Source: Nitrospira sp. UBA6493 (lineage in GTDB: Bacteria > Nitrospirota > Nitrospiria > Nitrospirales > Nitrospiraceae). Taken from it: DNA of 53,673 bases. Shown here piece after piece: positions 16,391 to 25,144 of this stretch; the stretch's first letter is position 1; the number at the start of each line of letters is the position of its first letter. The notes below the pieces were generated by a model. That model saw nothing but the letters and a program-made list of their open reading frames with translations. It was not told the origin of the DNA and searched no databases. Both the position numbers and the translations under genes were made by a program. The stretch is from NCBI GenBank assembly GCA_002435325.1, contig DJMJ01000010.1:4573-58245 (forward strand), given 5' to 3'.

Positions 16391-16905
16391 TTGGCCGCCG
16401 GAATCTTGGGCACCGCGCCGATGGCGTCAAGCCCTGCTTCGGCACAGGCATCGTCGAGATGAGTGCCTGGCGCCCCGCCCACGCCGATGCCGCCGACGAT
16501 GTCACCGCCGATCTCGATCGGCAATCCGCCGCCCAGCATGAGAATCTGCTCGTTCATATCGCGCAAAGCTTGAAGCGGCGGAGTCCGGCTCATGAGATCC
16601 GCCAGTTCACTCGTCGCTCGGCGCAGACTTGCCGCCGTATAGGCCTTCTTGCGACTGCTATCGACCGTATGCGGCCCCGCGCCATCCACCCGACCCATTG
16701 CGCGAAGAATCCCCGCGCGATCCACGATGGACGCACTCACGCGATACCCATCCTTTTTGCAGGCATCCACCGCAGCCTGCACCGCCCGCTGGGCCAGATG
16801 CAGCGGCAAGACCGATTCCTTCGCCAACTCCTCGGCGGAAGAAGCCCTTGCCCCCATAGTCAGACCGACCACGACCAGCACCGCGCCACACCAGACTCGG
16901 TTCAT
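16387..16905 (-). CDS. Exported GlcG/HbpS family heme-binding-type protein (DUF336)
   Basis: 172 aa from the ATG at 16905, preceded by aaaggag at 6 bases. Signal peptide in residues 1-24 (VVVGLTMGARASSAEE). The mature protein has the HbpS/GlcG (Haem_degrading) pattern: LPLHLAQRAVQAAVDACKKDGY, VSASIVDRAGILRAMGRVDGAG, HTVDSSRKKAYTAASLRR, and the glycine-rich GGGLPIEIGGDIVGGIGVGG followed by DDACAEAGL. Relatives bind heme or corrinoid-like ligands outside the cell; the exact role here is unknown. First gene of a two-gene unit with the lipoprotein. The start is separated from the debranching-enzyme gene by about 85 bases. Confidence 0.85.
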   Translation of the reverse strand: MNRVWCGAVLVVVGLTMGARASSAEELAKESVLPLHLAQRAVQAAVDACKKDGYRVSASIVDRAGILRAMGRVDGAGPHTVDSSRKKAYTAASLRRATSELADLMSRTPPLQALRDMNEQILMLGGGLPIEIGGDIVGGIGVGGAPGTHLDDACAEAGLDAIGAVPKIPAAK

Positions 16906-16992
16906 ATCCATCTCCTTTGTGTGCCCCGACATCGTCATGAGAAAAAGAAGGTTGAAGAGTACGAAGGCTGACGGGGACTGTCAAGTACGGGA

Positions 16993-18978
16993 TCATGCTT
17001 TCATGCGTGGCCCGGTGGCTCGCATCACGCCGATCTCTTCGACCAGCACCCGGAGCGGCTCTGCCACCGACCAGGCCTGCGCGACGCAACCGCGTGCCCC
17101 ATGCGGCGGATCGCCGTCGAAGATCTCCGACACCTGACCGACACAGGCCTGTTCCAGATGGGGGACAAGCCCGTTTAACCACGTCCGTGCGCGGGATCTG
17201 TTCTTCGCAGTTGAGCCATAGGTCTTCAGCCAGGCGCTGACGAACGGGCCCAAGAGAAACGGCCAGACTGTGCCTTGATGATAGGCCCCATCCCGCTCAG
17301 CCACGCCCCCTTCATACCTCCCACGATAGCGTACGTCTTGGGGTGAGAGTGTTCGCAATCCCACCGGCGTCAGCAAATGCTCCTCGGCCACCCTCAAAAT
17401 CTGTTGCGCCTGTTCTTTCGTCACCAACCCGTCGCAGAGCGCAAGGGCATAGAGCTGGTTGGGCCGCAATGATGAATCGTCTCCCTCCGGACCGTCGATC
17501 ACGTCATACAAATAGCCGCCGGCCCCATACCAGAACCGCCGCTGAAACGACTCCATCGCCATCGCCCGATCCAAGCGGCACCGTTCGGCCATGGCCTTGT
17601 CGCGAAATTTCTTGGCCAGTACCTCGGCAACAGCCAAGGCCCTGATCCAGAGCGCCTGAATCTCGACCGGTTTACCCTGTCGTGGCGTCACCACCCAGCC
17701 ACCGACTTTGGCATCCATCCACGTCAACTGCATCCCAGGCACGCCGCCGGTAATCAGGCCGTCATGATCCAGGCGAATACCAAAGCGCGTGCCCCGCCGA
17801 TATCCGTCGAGAATGGCCATGATCGCCGGCCAGACCTGACGCACCCCCGCTACATCCTTCGAGTACGCCAGATAGCGATCCACGGCATGGATGAACCAAA
17901 GGGACGCGTCGATGGTGTTGTACTCGGGCTGCTCCCCGGCATCGGGAAACCGATTCGGGATCATGCCTTCCGACACATGAGCGGCAAAGGCGCCGATCAC
18001 CTGCCGCGCGACCTTGTATCGGACGGTCACCAGGCAGAGCCCGGGGAGCGAGATGAATGTATCCCGCCCCCAATCCGTGAACCAGGGATAACCGGCCACG
18101 ATCGTCTGCTGCGTACCGCGCACAGAAAGAAAGGTATCGGTGGCACACCACAACCGTCGAACCAGCCCATCAGTGGACGGCACCGCCTCTTCACGAGCCT
18201 GGCGGCTGGCTCGCTCAACCTGTTCCAATCTTGCCACATCGACCGCCTCTATAGACTCGCTGGTCAGGACGAGGTCGGCAGATGAGCCTGGCGAGAGGTG
18301 AAACAAGAGTTCCCCCGGCGACCACCAATCTTCTTGATCGTCGAGGCCGCGCTGTTGCTCGACAGGAAACTGAACGCGCCGATACCATTCCGGCGCATGC
18401 CGATAGGTGCCGCCATGAAAGGCTCGGATAACAGGCAGATCGGGATAGGGATGCCAGGTGACCTGTTTGTCAGCGACCGCCGCCTCAGTCCTCAGAGCTC
18501 CGTTCTCATGGTGCAAGGCATGATAGTCGCGCCCCGTCAGCTTCGGCCTCACGCGCAAGGTGACTGGGCGTTTCGACCTGCCGATCAGATGCCAGCGCAG
18601 GACGACGAGATCTCGCCCCTGCACACAGAAAAGCTCCCGCCGGATCGTCAGCCCGCTAACCTTATAGGTCCAAACCGGCCAGGGATCGAGCGCAAACTCC
18701 GCACAGTGCTTATAGCCACTTGGATGCACCGCGCCGGGATAGAGATTGGTGGAAAGCGGACCGGATTGCCCATCAACTTCGAGCCACTCTTCGACGCTGT
18801 TGACCAGCACCACACGCCCGCCCGGCGGATTACGTGCCGTGAGCAGCAACGCATGGTACCGCCGTGTATTAGCCCCGGCGACCGTGCCAGACGCGAACCC
18901 TCCGCGCCCATTCGTCTCCAGCCACTCCAGACTGAGCGCATGATCAAGACGTCGGCAGTCTTTGGATGGGATGTTCAT
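16993..18978 (-). CDS. Amylo-alpha-1,6-glucosidase (glycogen debranching enzyme, GH133)
   Basis: 661 aa. The N-terminal GDE domain begins LEWLETNGRGGFASGTVAGANTRRYHALL in pieces and covers residues 10-210. The catalytic (alpha/alpha)6 domain starts near 270 with QTIVAGYPWFTDWGRDTFISLPGL, the hallmark of this family, and ends with the AYHQGTVWPFLLGPFVSAW segment. It hydrolyses alpha-1,6 branch glucose in glycogen. It lies downstream of a GH63-like gene on the same strand, 133 bases away, the gap holding a hairpin repeat. The pair suggests alpha-glucan or storage-polymer turnover. There is no strong ribosome site before the ATG at 18978. Confidence 0.92.
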   Translation of the reverse strand: MNIPSKDCRRLDHALSLEWLETNGRGGFASGTVAGANTRRYHALLLTARNPPGGRVVLVNSVEEWLEVDGQSGPLSTNLYPGAVHPSGYKHCAEFALDPWPVWTYKVSGLTIRRELFCVQGRDLVVLRWHLIGRSKRPVTLRVRPKLTGRDYHALHHENGALRTEAAVADKQVTWHPYPDLPVIRAFHGGTYRHAPEWYRRVQFPVEQQRGLDDQEDWWSPGELLFHLSPGSSADLVLTSESIEAVDVARLEQVERASRQAREEAVPSTDGLVRRLWCATDTFLSVRGTQQTIVAGYPWFTDWGRDTFISLPGLCLVTVRYKVARQVIGAFAAHVSEGMIPNRFPDAGEQPEYNTIDASLWFIHAVDRYLAYSKDVAGVRQVWPAIMAILDGYRRGTRFGIRLDHDGLITGGVPGMQLTWMDAKVGGWVVTPRQGKPVEIQALWIRALAVAEVLAKKFRDKAMAERCRLDRAMAMESFQRRFWYGAGGYLYDVIDGPEGDDSSLRPNQLYALALCDGLVTKEQAQQILRVAEEHLLTPVGLRTLSPQDVRYRGRYEGGVAERDGAYHQGTVWPFLLGPFVSAWLKTYGSTAKNRSRARTWLNGLVPHLEQACVGQVSEIFDGDPPHGARGCVAQAWSVAEPLRVLVEEIGVMRATGPRMKA

Positions 18979-19009
18979 TCTTGGGTCTGAAGATGCTCAA
19001 AATGACCAT

Positions 19010-19110
19010 CCAACAAGGCCGCAGGAGAGTCACAACCGGAGGCGTACCCTCGGGGGTACGTTGAGGATAGGGACGATCCGAGAACGCCGATGGGGGGCAT
19101 TTTCAGCAAC
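19010..19110. repeat. Hairpin-containing intergenic element, REP-like
   Basis: Between the two glucan enzymes. It includes the 7-bp hairpin cgtaccctcgggggtacg (arms cgtaccc and gggtacg, loop tcgg) at about 19045-19062, in a block beginning gccgcaggagagtcacaacc and ending gggggcattttcagc. Such compact GC hairpins in non-coding gaps often belong to dispersed repeat families. I see one copy in this window, so the family assignment is a guess. Confidence 0.4.
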
Positions 19111-19111
19111 C

Positions 19112-21793
19112 TCATTCTCCCGACTGCTGGATCAGCTTCGCCACCAACCCCGTCCACCCCGTCTGATGACTCGCGCCGATCCCGGCCCCGTTGTCGCCGT
19201 GAAAGTATTCGTAAAACGGCACCGCGTCCCGCCAGTGGGGATCGCGATGAAATTGTTCGACGCCGCCGAAGACCGGCCGACGCCCGTCCTTATCGCGCAA
19301 GAACAAATGCGTAAGCCTGCGCGACAATTCGCCGGCCACCGTATTCAACGTCACCATTCGACCTGACCCGGTTGGATACTCAACCTGATACGCATCGCCC
19401 AAGAAGTAATGGAACTTCTGCAGCGACTCGATGAGCAAATAATTCACCGGAAACCAGACCGGCCCGCGCCAGTTGGAATTTCCACCGAATAGGCCCGTCC
19501 CCGACTCAGCCGGTTCATAGTCCACCCGATGCTCGTTCCCCGCGACCGAGAGAATATAGGGATGATCTTTATGATAGCGCGACAAGGCCCGAATACCGTA
19601 CGGCGAGAGGAACTCCTCTTCATCCAGCATATAGCGCAAGACCGATTTCAGCCGATGCCGGTGTACGAGAGAAAGAAAGCGCCGCACTTCGCCGTCGTTC
19701 GACTGCGTTTCGACATGGGCACTGAAATCAGACCGGTTCTCGATGAACCACTGCATCCGGTGCTTGAAGCGCGGCAAGCTGTCGATGAGTTCAGAGTCCA
19801 GCGTCTCCACCGCGAACAGCGGGATCAACCCCACCATGGACCGCACCTTCAGGTGAAGATTCTTCCCATCCGGCAAGTGCAGCACGTCATAGAAAAACCC
19901 GTCCTCACGATCCCAGAGCTCGATTTTTTCTCCGCCGATATTGTTCATTGCCCGGCAGATGTAGACGAAATGCTCGAAGAACTTGCTCGCCACATCCTCG
20001 TAAGCCCGATTTTCTCGTGCCAACTCCATCGCGATCGACAGCATATTGAGACAGTACATCCCCATCCAACTGGTCGCGTCCGACTGTTCGATATGGCCGC
20101 CGGTCGGCAACGGCGAACTTCGGTCGAACACACCGATGTTGTCGAGTCCGAGAAATCCGCCCTGAAAAATATTTTTGCCGTCGGCATCTTTCCGGTTCAC
20201 CCACCAGGTAAAGTTCAGCAGCAGCTTGTGGAACACGCGCTCCAGGAACACCCGGTCGCCGCTTCCCTTCCGCTTCTTTTCGATCTTGTACACACGCCAG
20301 GCAGCCCAGGCATGGACCGGCGGATTCACATCGCCAAAGGCCCATTCATAGGCCGGAATCTGGCCGTTTGGATGCATGTACCATTCACGGAGCATGAGAA
20401 TGAGCTGCTCCTTGGCGAAGGTCGCGTCAACGATGGCAAGCGGGATACAGTGAAACGCCAGGTCCCAGGCCGCATACCAGGGATACTCCCACTTATCCGG
20501 CATGGAAATAACGTCGGCGTTGTAGAGATGCGTCCAGTCCGCATTGCGCCCCTGCACCCGTTCACGCGGCGGTTCAGGCCCGGCCGGATCCCCCTTGAGC
20601 CAGCGCGACACCTCGTAGTGATAGAACTGTTTACTCCAGAGCAGTCCAGCAAAGGCCTGCCGCTGCACAAGGCGGGCATCCGCCGACACATCGGCTGGAG
20701 CCAGGCTTTCGTAGAACTCGTCGGCCTCTTTCAGTCGGAGAGCAAAGATGGTGTCGAATTCCTCTTGCGAGAACGCACGGTCGCCGTCCCCGCTCAAAAA
20801 CTGAAGACAGATCGTCTTGGTCTCGCCCGGCGCTAACGAAAGAACATACCGGGCCGCCGCCTTGCTACCGATCAGACCGGGATTGACCGCGTCCTTCTCT
20901 CCCCTCACTACATACTCATGAAACCCGTCTTTGGTATAGCGCGCCCCATCAGTATCGCCATACAGCCGCCTGGTATTCGTTTCATTTTCAGTAAACAGCA
21001 GCGGCGGCGCCCCTCCGCAGAGCAACCGCCGCCGGCCGTACTGATCATGCGTCAACTCAATTGCGCTCATTCCCTGCACAGCGATGCCAACTTTCATCCG
21101 CGGCCGGCGGACATCCAGTCCCCAGGACCAGGTATTGCGGAACCAGAGTGTCGGGAGGACCGTCAACGCTGTCGCCGCCCGCCCACGATTGACGGCCTGG
21201 ATGCGAATCAGGAGATCCTCCGGAGAGGCCTTGGCGTACTCCACCACCACATCGCAATAGCGATCGTCCGTAAATACCCCTGTGTCGATCAGTTCATACT
21301 CCGAATCCGTGCGGCCCCGCCGCAGGTTTTCCTCGACGAGCTGGGCATAAGGAAACTCGGCGTGCGGATACTTGTAGAGATATTTCATGTACGAATGCGT
21401 GGGAGTCGAGTCGAGGTAGAAGTAATAGTCTTTGACGTCTTCGCCGTGGTTGCCTTCGTTCCCGGTCAGGCCAAACACGCGCTCTTTGAGGATCGGATCG
21501 CGGCCGTTCCACAGCGCCAACGCGAAGCAAATAAATTGATGCCGGTCGGAAATCCCCGCCAGTCCGTCTTCGTTCCACCGGTAGGCCCGCGACCGGGCAT
21601 GATCGTGCGGAAAGGCCTCCCACGCGGTGCCATGCGGGCTGTAGTCCTCGCGCACCGTTCCCCAGGCTCGCTCGCTCAGATAGGGCCCCCAGCGCTTCCA
21701 ATGTTTCTCGCGTCGGGCATCTTCCTGAAGACGCTGCTGTTCCGCCAGATTCGCTGGCTGATTTTGCGAGGAAGACCGATTCGCGTTAGGCAT
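19112..21793 (-). CDS. GH63-like glucosidase (MGH1-type (alpha/alpha)6 glycoside hydrolase)
   Basis: 893 aa from the ATG at 21793, with gagg 6 bases upstream; an ATG at 21805 adds 4 residues. The N-terminal beta domain holds WKRWGPYLSERAWGTVREDYS and GNEGNHGEDVKDYYFYLD. The catalytic domain includes DVISMPDKWEYPWYAAWDLAFHC (about 465-490, with the general-acid Asp region), FGDVNPPVHAWAAWRVY, GGFLGLDNIGVFDRSS, MGMYCLNML and a C-terminal GNSNWRGPVWFPVNYLL. This is the large bacterial glucosidase family related to processing glucosidase I and mannosylglycerate hydrolases. The substrate is probably an alpha-glucoside. Sited directly upstream of the debranching enzyme, it likely belongs to one catabolic unit. 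Confidence 0.88.
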   Translation of the reverse strand: MPNANRSSSQNQPANLAEQQRLQEDARREKHWKRWGPYLSERAWGTVREDYSPHGTAWEAFPHDHARSRAYRWNEDGLAGISDRHQFICFALALWNGRDPILKERVFGLTGNEGNHGEDVKDYYFYLDSTPTHSYMKYLYKYPHAEFPYAQLVEENLRRGRTDSEYELIDTGVFTDDRYCDVVVEYAKASPEDLLIRIQAVNRGRAATALTVLPTLWFRNTWSWGLDVRRPRMKVGIAVQGMSAIELTHDQYGRRRLLCGGAPPLLFTENETNTRRLYGDTDGARYTKDGFHEYVVRGEKDAVNPGLIGSKAAARYVLSLAPGETKTICLQFLSGDGDRAFSQEEFDTIFALRLKEADEFYESLAPADVSADARLVQRQAFAGLLWSKQFYHYEVSRWLKGDPAGPEPPRERVQGRNADWTHLYNADVISMPDKWEYPWYAAWDLAFHCIPLAIVDATFAKEQLILMLREWYMHPNGQIPAYEWAFGDVNPPVHAWAAWRVYKIEKKRKGSGDRVFLERVFHKLLLNFTWWVNRKDADGKNIFQGGFLGLDNIGVFDRSSPLPTGGHIEQSDATSWMGMYCLNMLSIAMELARENRAYEDVASKFFEHFVYICRAMNNIGGEKIELWDREDGFFYDVLHLPDGKNLHLKVRSMVGLIPLFAVETLDSELIDSLPRFKHRMQWFIENRSDFSAHVETQSNDGEVRRFLSLVHRHRLKSVLRYMLDEEEFLSPYGIRALSRYHKDHPYILSVAGNEHRVDYEPAESGTGLFGGNSNWRGPVWFPVNYLLIESLQKFHYFLGDAYQVEYPTGSGRMVTLNTVAGELSRRLTHLFLRDKDGRRPVFGGVEQFHRDPHWRDAVPFYEYFHGDNGAGIGASHQTGWTGLVAKLIQQSGE

Positions 21794-22064
21794 GCACCGC
21801 CTCACCAGGCAAATTGAGCCGACTTGAAAGAACTCCGCCCTTCAGACTTTGCACCATGCTCCAGACAAAATGGTCAATACGATGCGCTCTTCTCTCATCT
21901 TTGGCAAGCGCGCCGCACAGATACCCCTTCCTCCTTCATCGGACGAATTGCGCGCATACGAGAGCCGACAGGATCTCCCGTGGAGACAGAAGAGGAGGAG
22001 CGAGAAGACAGGGTAAACGAAGATGAGAACGACGTAATGACCGGCCGAAACAGGAAGGGAAACA

Positions 22065-22250
22065 CTACATCCAGACGACGCGTTCCCGGTTGAGGAGATA
22101 ATCGATCACTTCGATGCTCTCGCGCATCTGGACTTGGGCTTTATCGGACATCGGAAGCACCGCTCCGACGAGCTTCCCCGATTCCATATCTTCCAACGAA
22201 GGAATGCCATCGCCGGAACGGGTATCGCAATCTTGCCGGAAACTAGCCAC
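22065..22250 (-). CDS. Small conserved-looking hypothetical protein, GTG start
   Basis: 61 aa. The GTG at 22250 was chosen because a perfect AGGAGG sits 6 bases upstream on the minus strand; the longer frame to 22376 runs back through a hairpin. The product is acidic and probably helical at its C-terminal end (DMESGKLVGAVLPMSDKAQ, then MRESIEVIDYLLNRERVVW). No signal peptide and no family recognised. It lies downstream of the beta-helix gene on the same strand, after a strong hairpin, and 271 bases before the GH63-like gene. Confidence 0.6.
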   Translation of the reverse strand: MASFRQDCDTRSGDGIPSLEDMESGKLVGAVLPMSDKAQVQMRESIEVIDYLLNRERVVWM

Positions 22251-22317
22251 GGTGAACCTCCTGTTAGACTCTTCTCGGCCTGTCTGGCGCTTTCCTTGAG
22301 TGCCGGGTCGCCGGGAA

Positions 22318-22373
22318 GAGCCGCCCCACAGTGAAAGCCTACCACACCCCGGCAGATCGCCGGAGGGCGGCTC
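22318..22373 (-). terminator. Nested hairpin between the beta-helix gene and the small gene
   Basis: Outer arms gagccgccc (22318-22326) and gggcggctc (22365-22373), 9 bp perfect. The loop contains an inner ccggc...gccgg pair. It lies about 20 bases past the stop of the minus-strand beta-helix gene. There is no clear T run on the minus strand, so termination would be imperfect, with the small downstream gene perhaps reached by read-through or its own promoter. Confidence 0.4.
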
Positions 22374-22392
22374 CAATCATGTGAGTTAACAG

Positions 22393-23424
22393 CTACTTGA
22401 GCTGGCGTTGCGCAGAAGAGGGATGGACCGGAGGAAGCGCCCCGAGATACGAAAATGACCCAACGTTCACCAACGCGCTGTCCTCGCGAAGCCGGAAATC
22501 ATCGTGCGCCGCATCGACAAACCGAGGGTCGCCGATGAGATCCGAATCCTGTTTCAGTTCTGGCGCCGGGGTATTCGGCGAGCCGGCGCGCATATAATCG
22601 TTTTCCGTATTATTAAACGCATTGAACGAAGTCTTCGTCTGGCTGGATGGCGCCATCAGAAATCCCACTTTGTTGAGACTGACCACATTCCCGACAGCTT
22701 CGCTTTGGGAGTACCCCAGAAAGGCCACCCCGCCGCCGTTCTTCACGAGCGTATTACGGACCAACAGCGCCTTGGCTTTATCATTGACCACCACGGCCTC
22801 GAACAGGCTGCGCGTGATGATGTTCCCTTCCAACCGCACATTGGATTTCCCGGCGACGTTCACACCATAATCGTTGTCATGGATATAATTGCCCGCCAGC
22901 ACAACCTGCGAATCGGCAAATTGCACCCCGGTCGTCTCACTGCCCCCGATCGTACAATCCTCGATACGGGCATCCTCGACCTGTTGGCCGAACAGCATCC
23001 CGTTGACCGTCAGCCGCTTCAGCAACACCCCTTTGCCGTTGAACAAGCCGACCGCATGCCCGCCATGGTCGTTGATCGTCATGTCGCTGAGCTCGATGTT
23101 CGTGGCGCCATAGGGCCACTTTCCGACGTGCAAAACTCCGACAATCGTATCGCGCCCGACCAACGTGACCTTGTCTTGGCCCGCGCCCACGATCTTAAGC
23201 TGATCCTTGCTGTGTACGGTAAAGTCCTGCTGATACCTCCCCGGCTTGATGAAGACGGTGTCGCCCTTCTTGGCTGAATCCACCGCTTCCTGGATCGAAA
23301 TAAAGTCTCCGCTGCCGTCGAGCGCGACCGTAATGGTACGCGGACCAGCGACTACCGGCTCATCCGCCCATGCCGGAACGCCGAGACCCATCACACAGGC
23401 CATCGCCATAATCAAATTTCGCAT
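22393..23424 (-). CDS. Exported right-handed parallel beta-helix protein (NosD/CASH-like)
   Basis: 343 aa from the ATG at 23424 (an ATG at 23430 is 2 codons earlier). The signal peptide is MRNLIMAMACVMGLGVPAWA. The mature part opens like pectin-methylesterase and NosD proteins (TVALDGSGDFISIQEAVDSA, KKGDTVFIKPGRYQQ) and continues in rungs of about 22 residues with stacked Asn (IEDCTIGG, VVLAGNYIHDNDYGVNVAG, NVRLEGNIITRSLFEAVVV, LLVRNTLVKNGGGVAFLG). It is likely periplasmic or surface-exposed, binding or cleaving a polysaccharide. The ending DDFRLREDSALVNVG is typical of such proteins. No catalytic residues are certain. Confidence 0.82.
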   Translation of the reverse strand: MRNLIMAMACVMGLGVPAWADEPVVAGPRTITVALDGSGDFISIQEAVDSAKKGDTVFIKPGRYQQDFTVHSKDQLKIVGAGQDKVTLVGRDTIVGVLHVGKWPYGATNIELSDMTINDHGGHAVGLFNGKGVLLKRLTVNGMLFGQQVEDARIEDCTIGGSETTGVQFADSQVVLAGNYIHDNDYGVNVAGKSNVRLEGNIITRSLFEAVVVNDKAKALLVRNTLVKNGGGVAFLGYSQSEAVGNVVSLNKVGFLMAPSSQTKTSFNAFNNTENDYMRAGSPNTPAPELKQDSDLIGDPRFVDAAHDDFRLREDSALVNVGSFSYLGALPPVHPSSAQRQLK

Positions 23425-23506
23425 GTGCAAGGTATTACAGGCGGGCGAGGCAACCTGTCAACGGGGTTTCTTGTGGGGTGCCTACCCTCATGATAAGCTC
23501 CGCGCC

Positions 23507-24109
23507 ATGCTACTGGTGGGACTGACAGGTGGAATCGCGACCGGGAAAAGCACCGTCGCCGGCATGTTCACGCGCTGCGGAGCCGTGGTCATCGATGCTG
23601 ACGAACTGGCCCGCCAGGTCGTTGAACCGGGCAAACCGGCCTGGCGAGAGATCGTCAAAACGTTCGGAAAAACTGTCCTCAACCCCGATCGCACCCTCAA
23701 TCGCCAGGCGCTGGGGGCGATGGTATTCGGACACCACTCCCGGCTGCGCCGGCTGGAACGCATCATCCACCCCCGTGTCGCGCGCGAGCAGACCAGGCTC
23801 ACCAAGCAAGCCGCCAGAAACGATCCGAACGCCGTAGTGATCTATGATGTACCGCTGCTCTTCGAAGCCGGTATCGATAAACGGGTGAAGGCCACGATTG
23901 TCGTCACCGCCGACCGCGAAACCCAGATCGCCCGCCTCAAAAAGCGCAACGGCCTCACCCGCATCGAAGCCCTGCGCCGGATCAACAGCCAGATGCCGCT
24001 GTCGGACAAACGCCGCCGTGCGAATTATGTGCTTGATGGAACATTGCCCCTTCCCGAGTTACGGAAACAGGTCCGCTCACTCCTTCGGCTGCTTCGTGCG
24101 TCCACCTAA
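23507..24109 (+). CDS. coaE: Dephospho-CoA kinase
   Basis: 200 aa from the ATG at 23507, which gives MLLVGLTGGIATGKSTVAG, the standard CoaE start; the frame is open upstream to 23246 but those codons lie over the beta-helix gene. The P-loop GGIATGKS (residues 8-15) is followed by the CoA-lid segment (VVIDADELARQVVEPGKPAW), HPRVAREQ, VIYDVPLLFEAG and the adenine-side TADRETQIARLKKRNGLT. It catalyses the last step of CoA synthesis, phosphorylating the 3'-OH of dephospho-CoA. Ribosome site poor. It is followed 51 bases later by trxB. Confidence 0.93.
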   Translation: MLLVGLTGGIATGKSTVAGMFTRCGAVVIDADELARQVVEPGKPAWREIVKTFGKTVLNPDRTLNRQALGAMVFGHHSRLRRLERIIHPRVAREQTRLTKQAARNDPNAVVIYDVPLLFEAGIDKRVKATIVVTADRETQIARLKKRNGLTRIEALRRINSQMPLSDKRRRANYVLDGTLPLPELRKQVRSLLRLLRAST

Positions 24110-24160
24110 CCTCCAACTTCCCCTGCATTCTGTTTTCTCTCTGTGTTAGATTGCACGCCC

Positions 24161-25078
24161 ATGCGTCATGTCATCATCATCGGCTCCGGACCGGCAGGAG
24201 TGACTGCCGCTATCTATGCGGCGCGGGCCAATCTGTCTCCGCTCCTCATTGAAGGCTGGCAATCCGGCGGCCAACTCACAACTACGACAGAAGTCGAGAA
24301 CTATCCAGGCTTCGCCACAGGTATCATGGGCCCGGAGTTGATGAAGGCCATGCGGGCGCAGGCGGAGCGCTTCGGGGCCGAATTTCTTACCGGCGATGTC
24401 ACGGCGGTCAACCTGACGGCCCGTCCCTTCTCCATCACCGTCGATGGCGAACAAACCGTCGAGGCCCAGGCCATGATCATTGCAACCGGGGCATCCGCCA
24501 TTCAGATCGGCCTCCCCAACGAAAAACGGCTCACTGGCCACGGCGTCTCCACCTGCGCAACTTGCGACGGTTTTTTCTTCAAGGGGAAAGAGCTGATTGT
24601 TGTCGGCGGCGGGGACAGTGCCCTGGAAGAAGCCATGTTCCTCACCAAGTTTGCCACGAAGGTGTCAATCGTCCATCGGCGGGATAAGCTCCGCGCGTCG
24701 AAAATCATGCAGCAACGGGCGATGAAAAACGAGCAGATTGCCTTCGTCTGGAACTCGGTGGTCGAAGATATCCTGGGGAACGATGTCGTGACCGGCGTGC
24801 GGCTCAGGAACAGCGTCACCGGCAAGACGACAGAACTGCCCTGCGACGGCGTCTTCGTGGCCGTCGGCCATCGGCCCAATACATCCCTCTTCACGGGCCA
24901 GATCGAAATGGATGAGAAGGGCTACATCCGAACCCACAACGGCACCGCCACGAATATTCCCGGCGTCTTTGCCGCAGGCGACGTGCAGGATTCTACCTAT
25001 CGCCAAGCCGTGACCGCCGCCGGCTCCGGCTGCATGGCCGCAATCGATGTGGAACGTTATCTAGAACGCGAGCACTGA
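24161..25078 (+). CDS. trxB: Thioredoxin-disulfide reductase
   Basis: 305 aa from the ATG at 24161 (the upstream ATG at 24143 adds 6 residues). FAD-binding GSGPAG (8-13), SGGQLTTTTEVENYPGF, redox CATC (Cys132 and Cys135), NADPH-binding VGGGDSALEEA with HRRDKLRAS, and C-terminal GVFAAGDVQDSTYRQAVTAAGSGCMAA. This is the low-molecular-weight thioredoxin reductase that passes NADPH electrons through FAD and the CATC pair to thioredoxin. Full length. It precedes a spacer containing CTGAAG repeats and thiI. Confidence 0.93.
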   Translation: MRHVIIIGSGPAGVTAAIYAARANLSPLLIEGWQSGGQLTTTTEVENYPGFATGIMGPELMKAMRAQAERFGAEFLTGDVTAVNLTARPFSITVDGEQTVEAQAMIIATGASAIQIGLPNEKRLTGHGVSTCATCDGFFFKGKELIVVGGGDSALEEAMFLTKFATKVSIVHRRDKLRASKIMQQRAMKNEQIAFVWNSVVEDILGNDVVTGVRLRNSVTGKTTELPCDGVFVAVGHRPNTSLFTGQIEMDEKGYIRTHNGTATNIPGVFAAGDVQDSTYRQAVTAAGSGCMAAIDVERYLEREH

Positions 25079-25117
25079 CGTGCCATCAGCTTTCAGCAAT
25101 CAGTCAAAATCTGAGAG

Positions 25118-25138
25118 CTGAAGACTGAAGGCTGAAGG
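25118..25138 (+). repeat. CTGAAG heptamer repeat in the trxB-thiI spacer
   Basis: Three tandem ctgaag-type heptamers (25118-25138) directly before thiI. They are preceded by the partly complementary agctttcagc at about 25088-25097, which could fold back on gctgaaggct. A related block lies at the start of nadD (see that entry). Confidence 0.55.
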
Positions 25139-25144
25139 CTAAGA

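Noticed and set aside
19529..20836. Plus-strand frame of 435 codons opposite the GH63-like gene
   Set aside because: Antisense of a strongly conserved glycoside hydrolase; no motif of its own.
21814..22093. Overlapping plus-strand frames between the GH63-like gene and the small GTG gene
   Set aside because: Charged, low-complexity translations, no ribosome site and no homology; probably the upstream region of the GH63-like gene.
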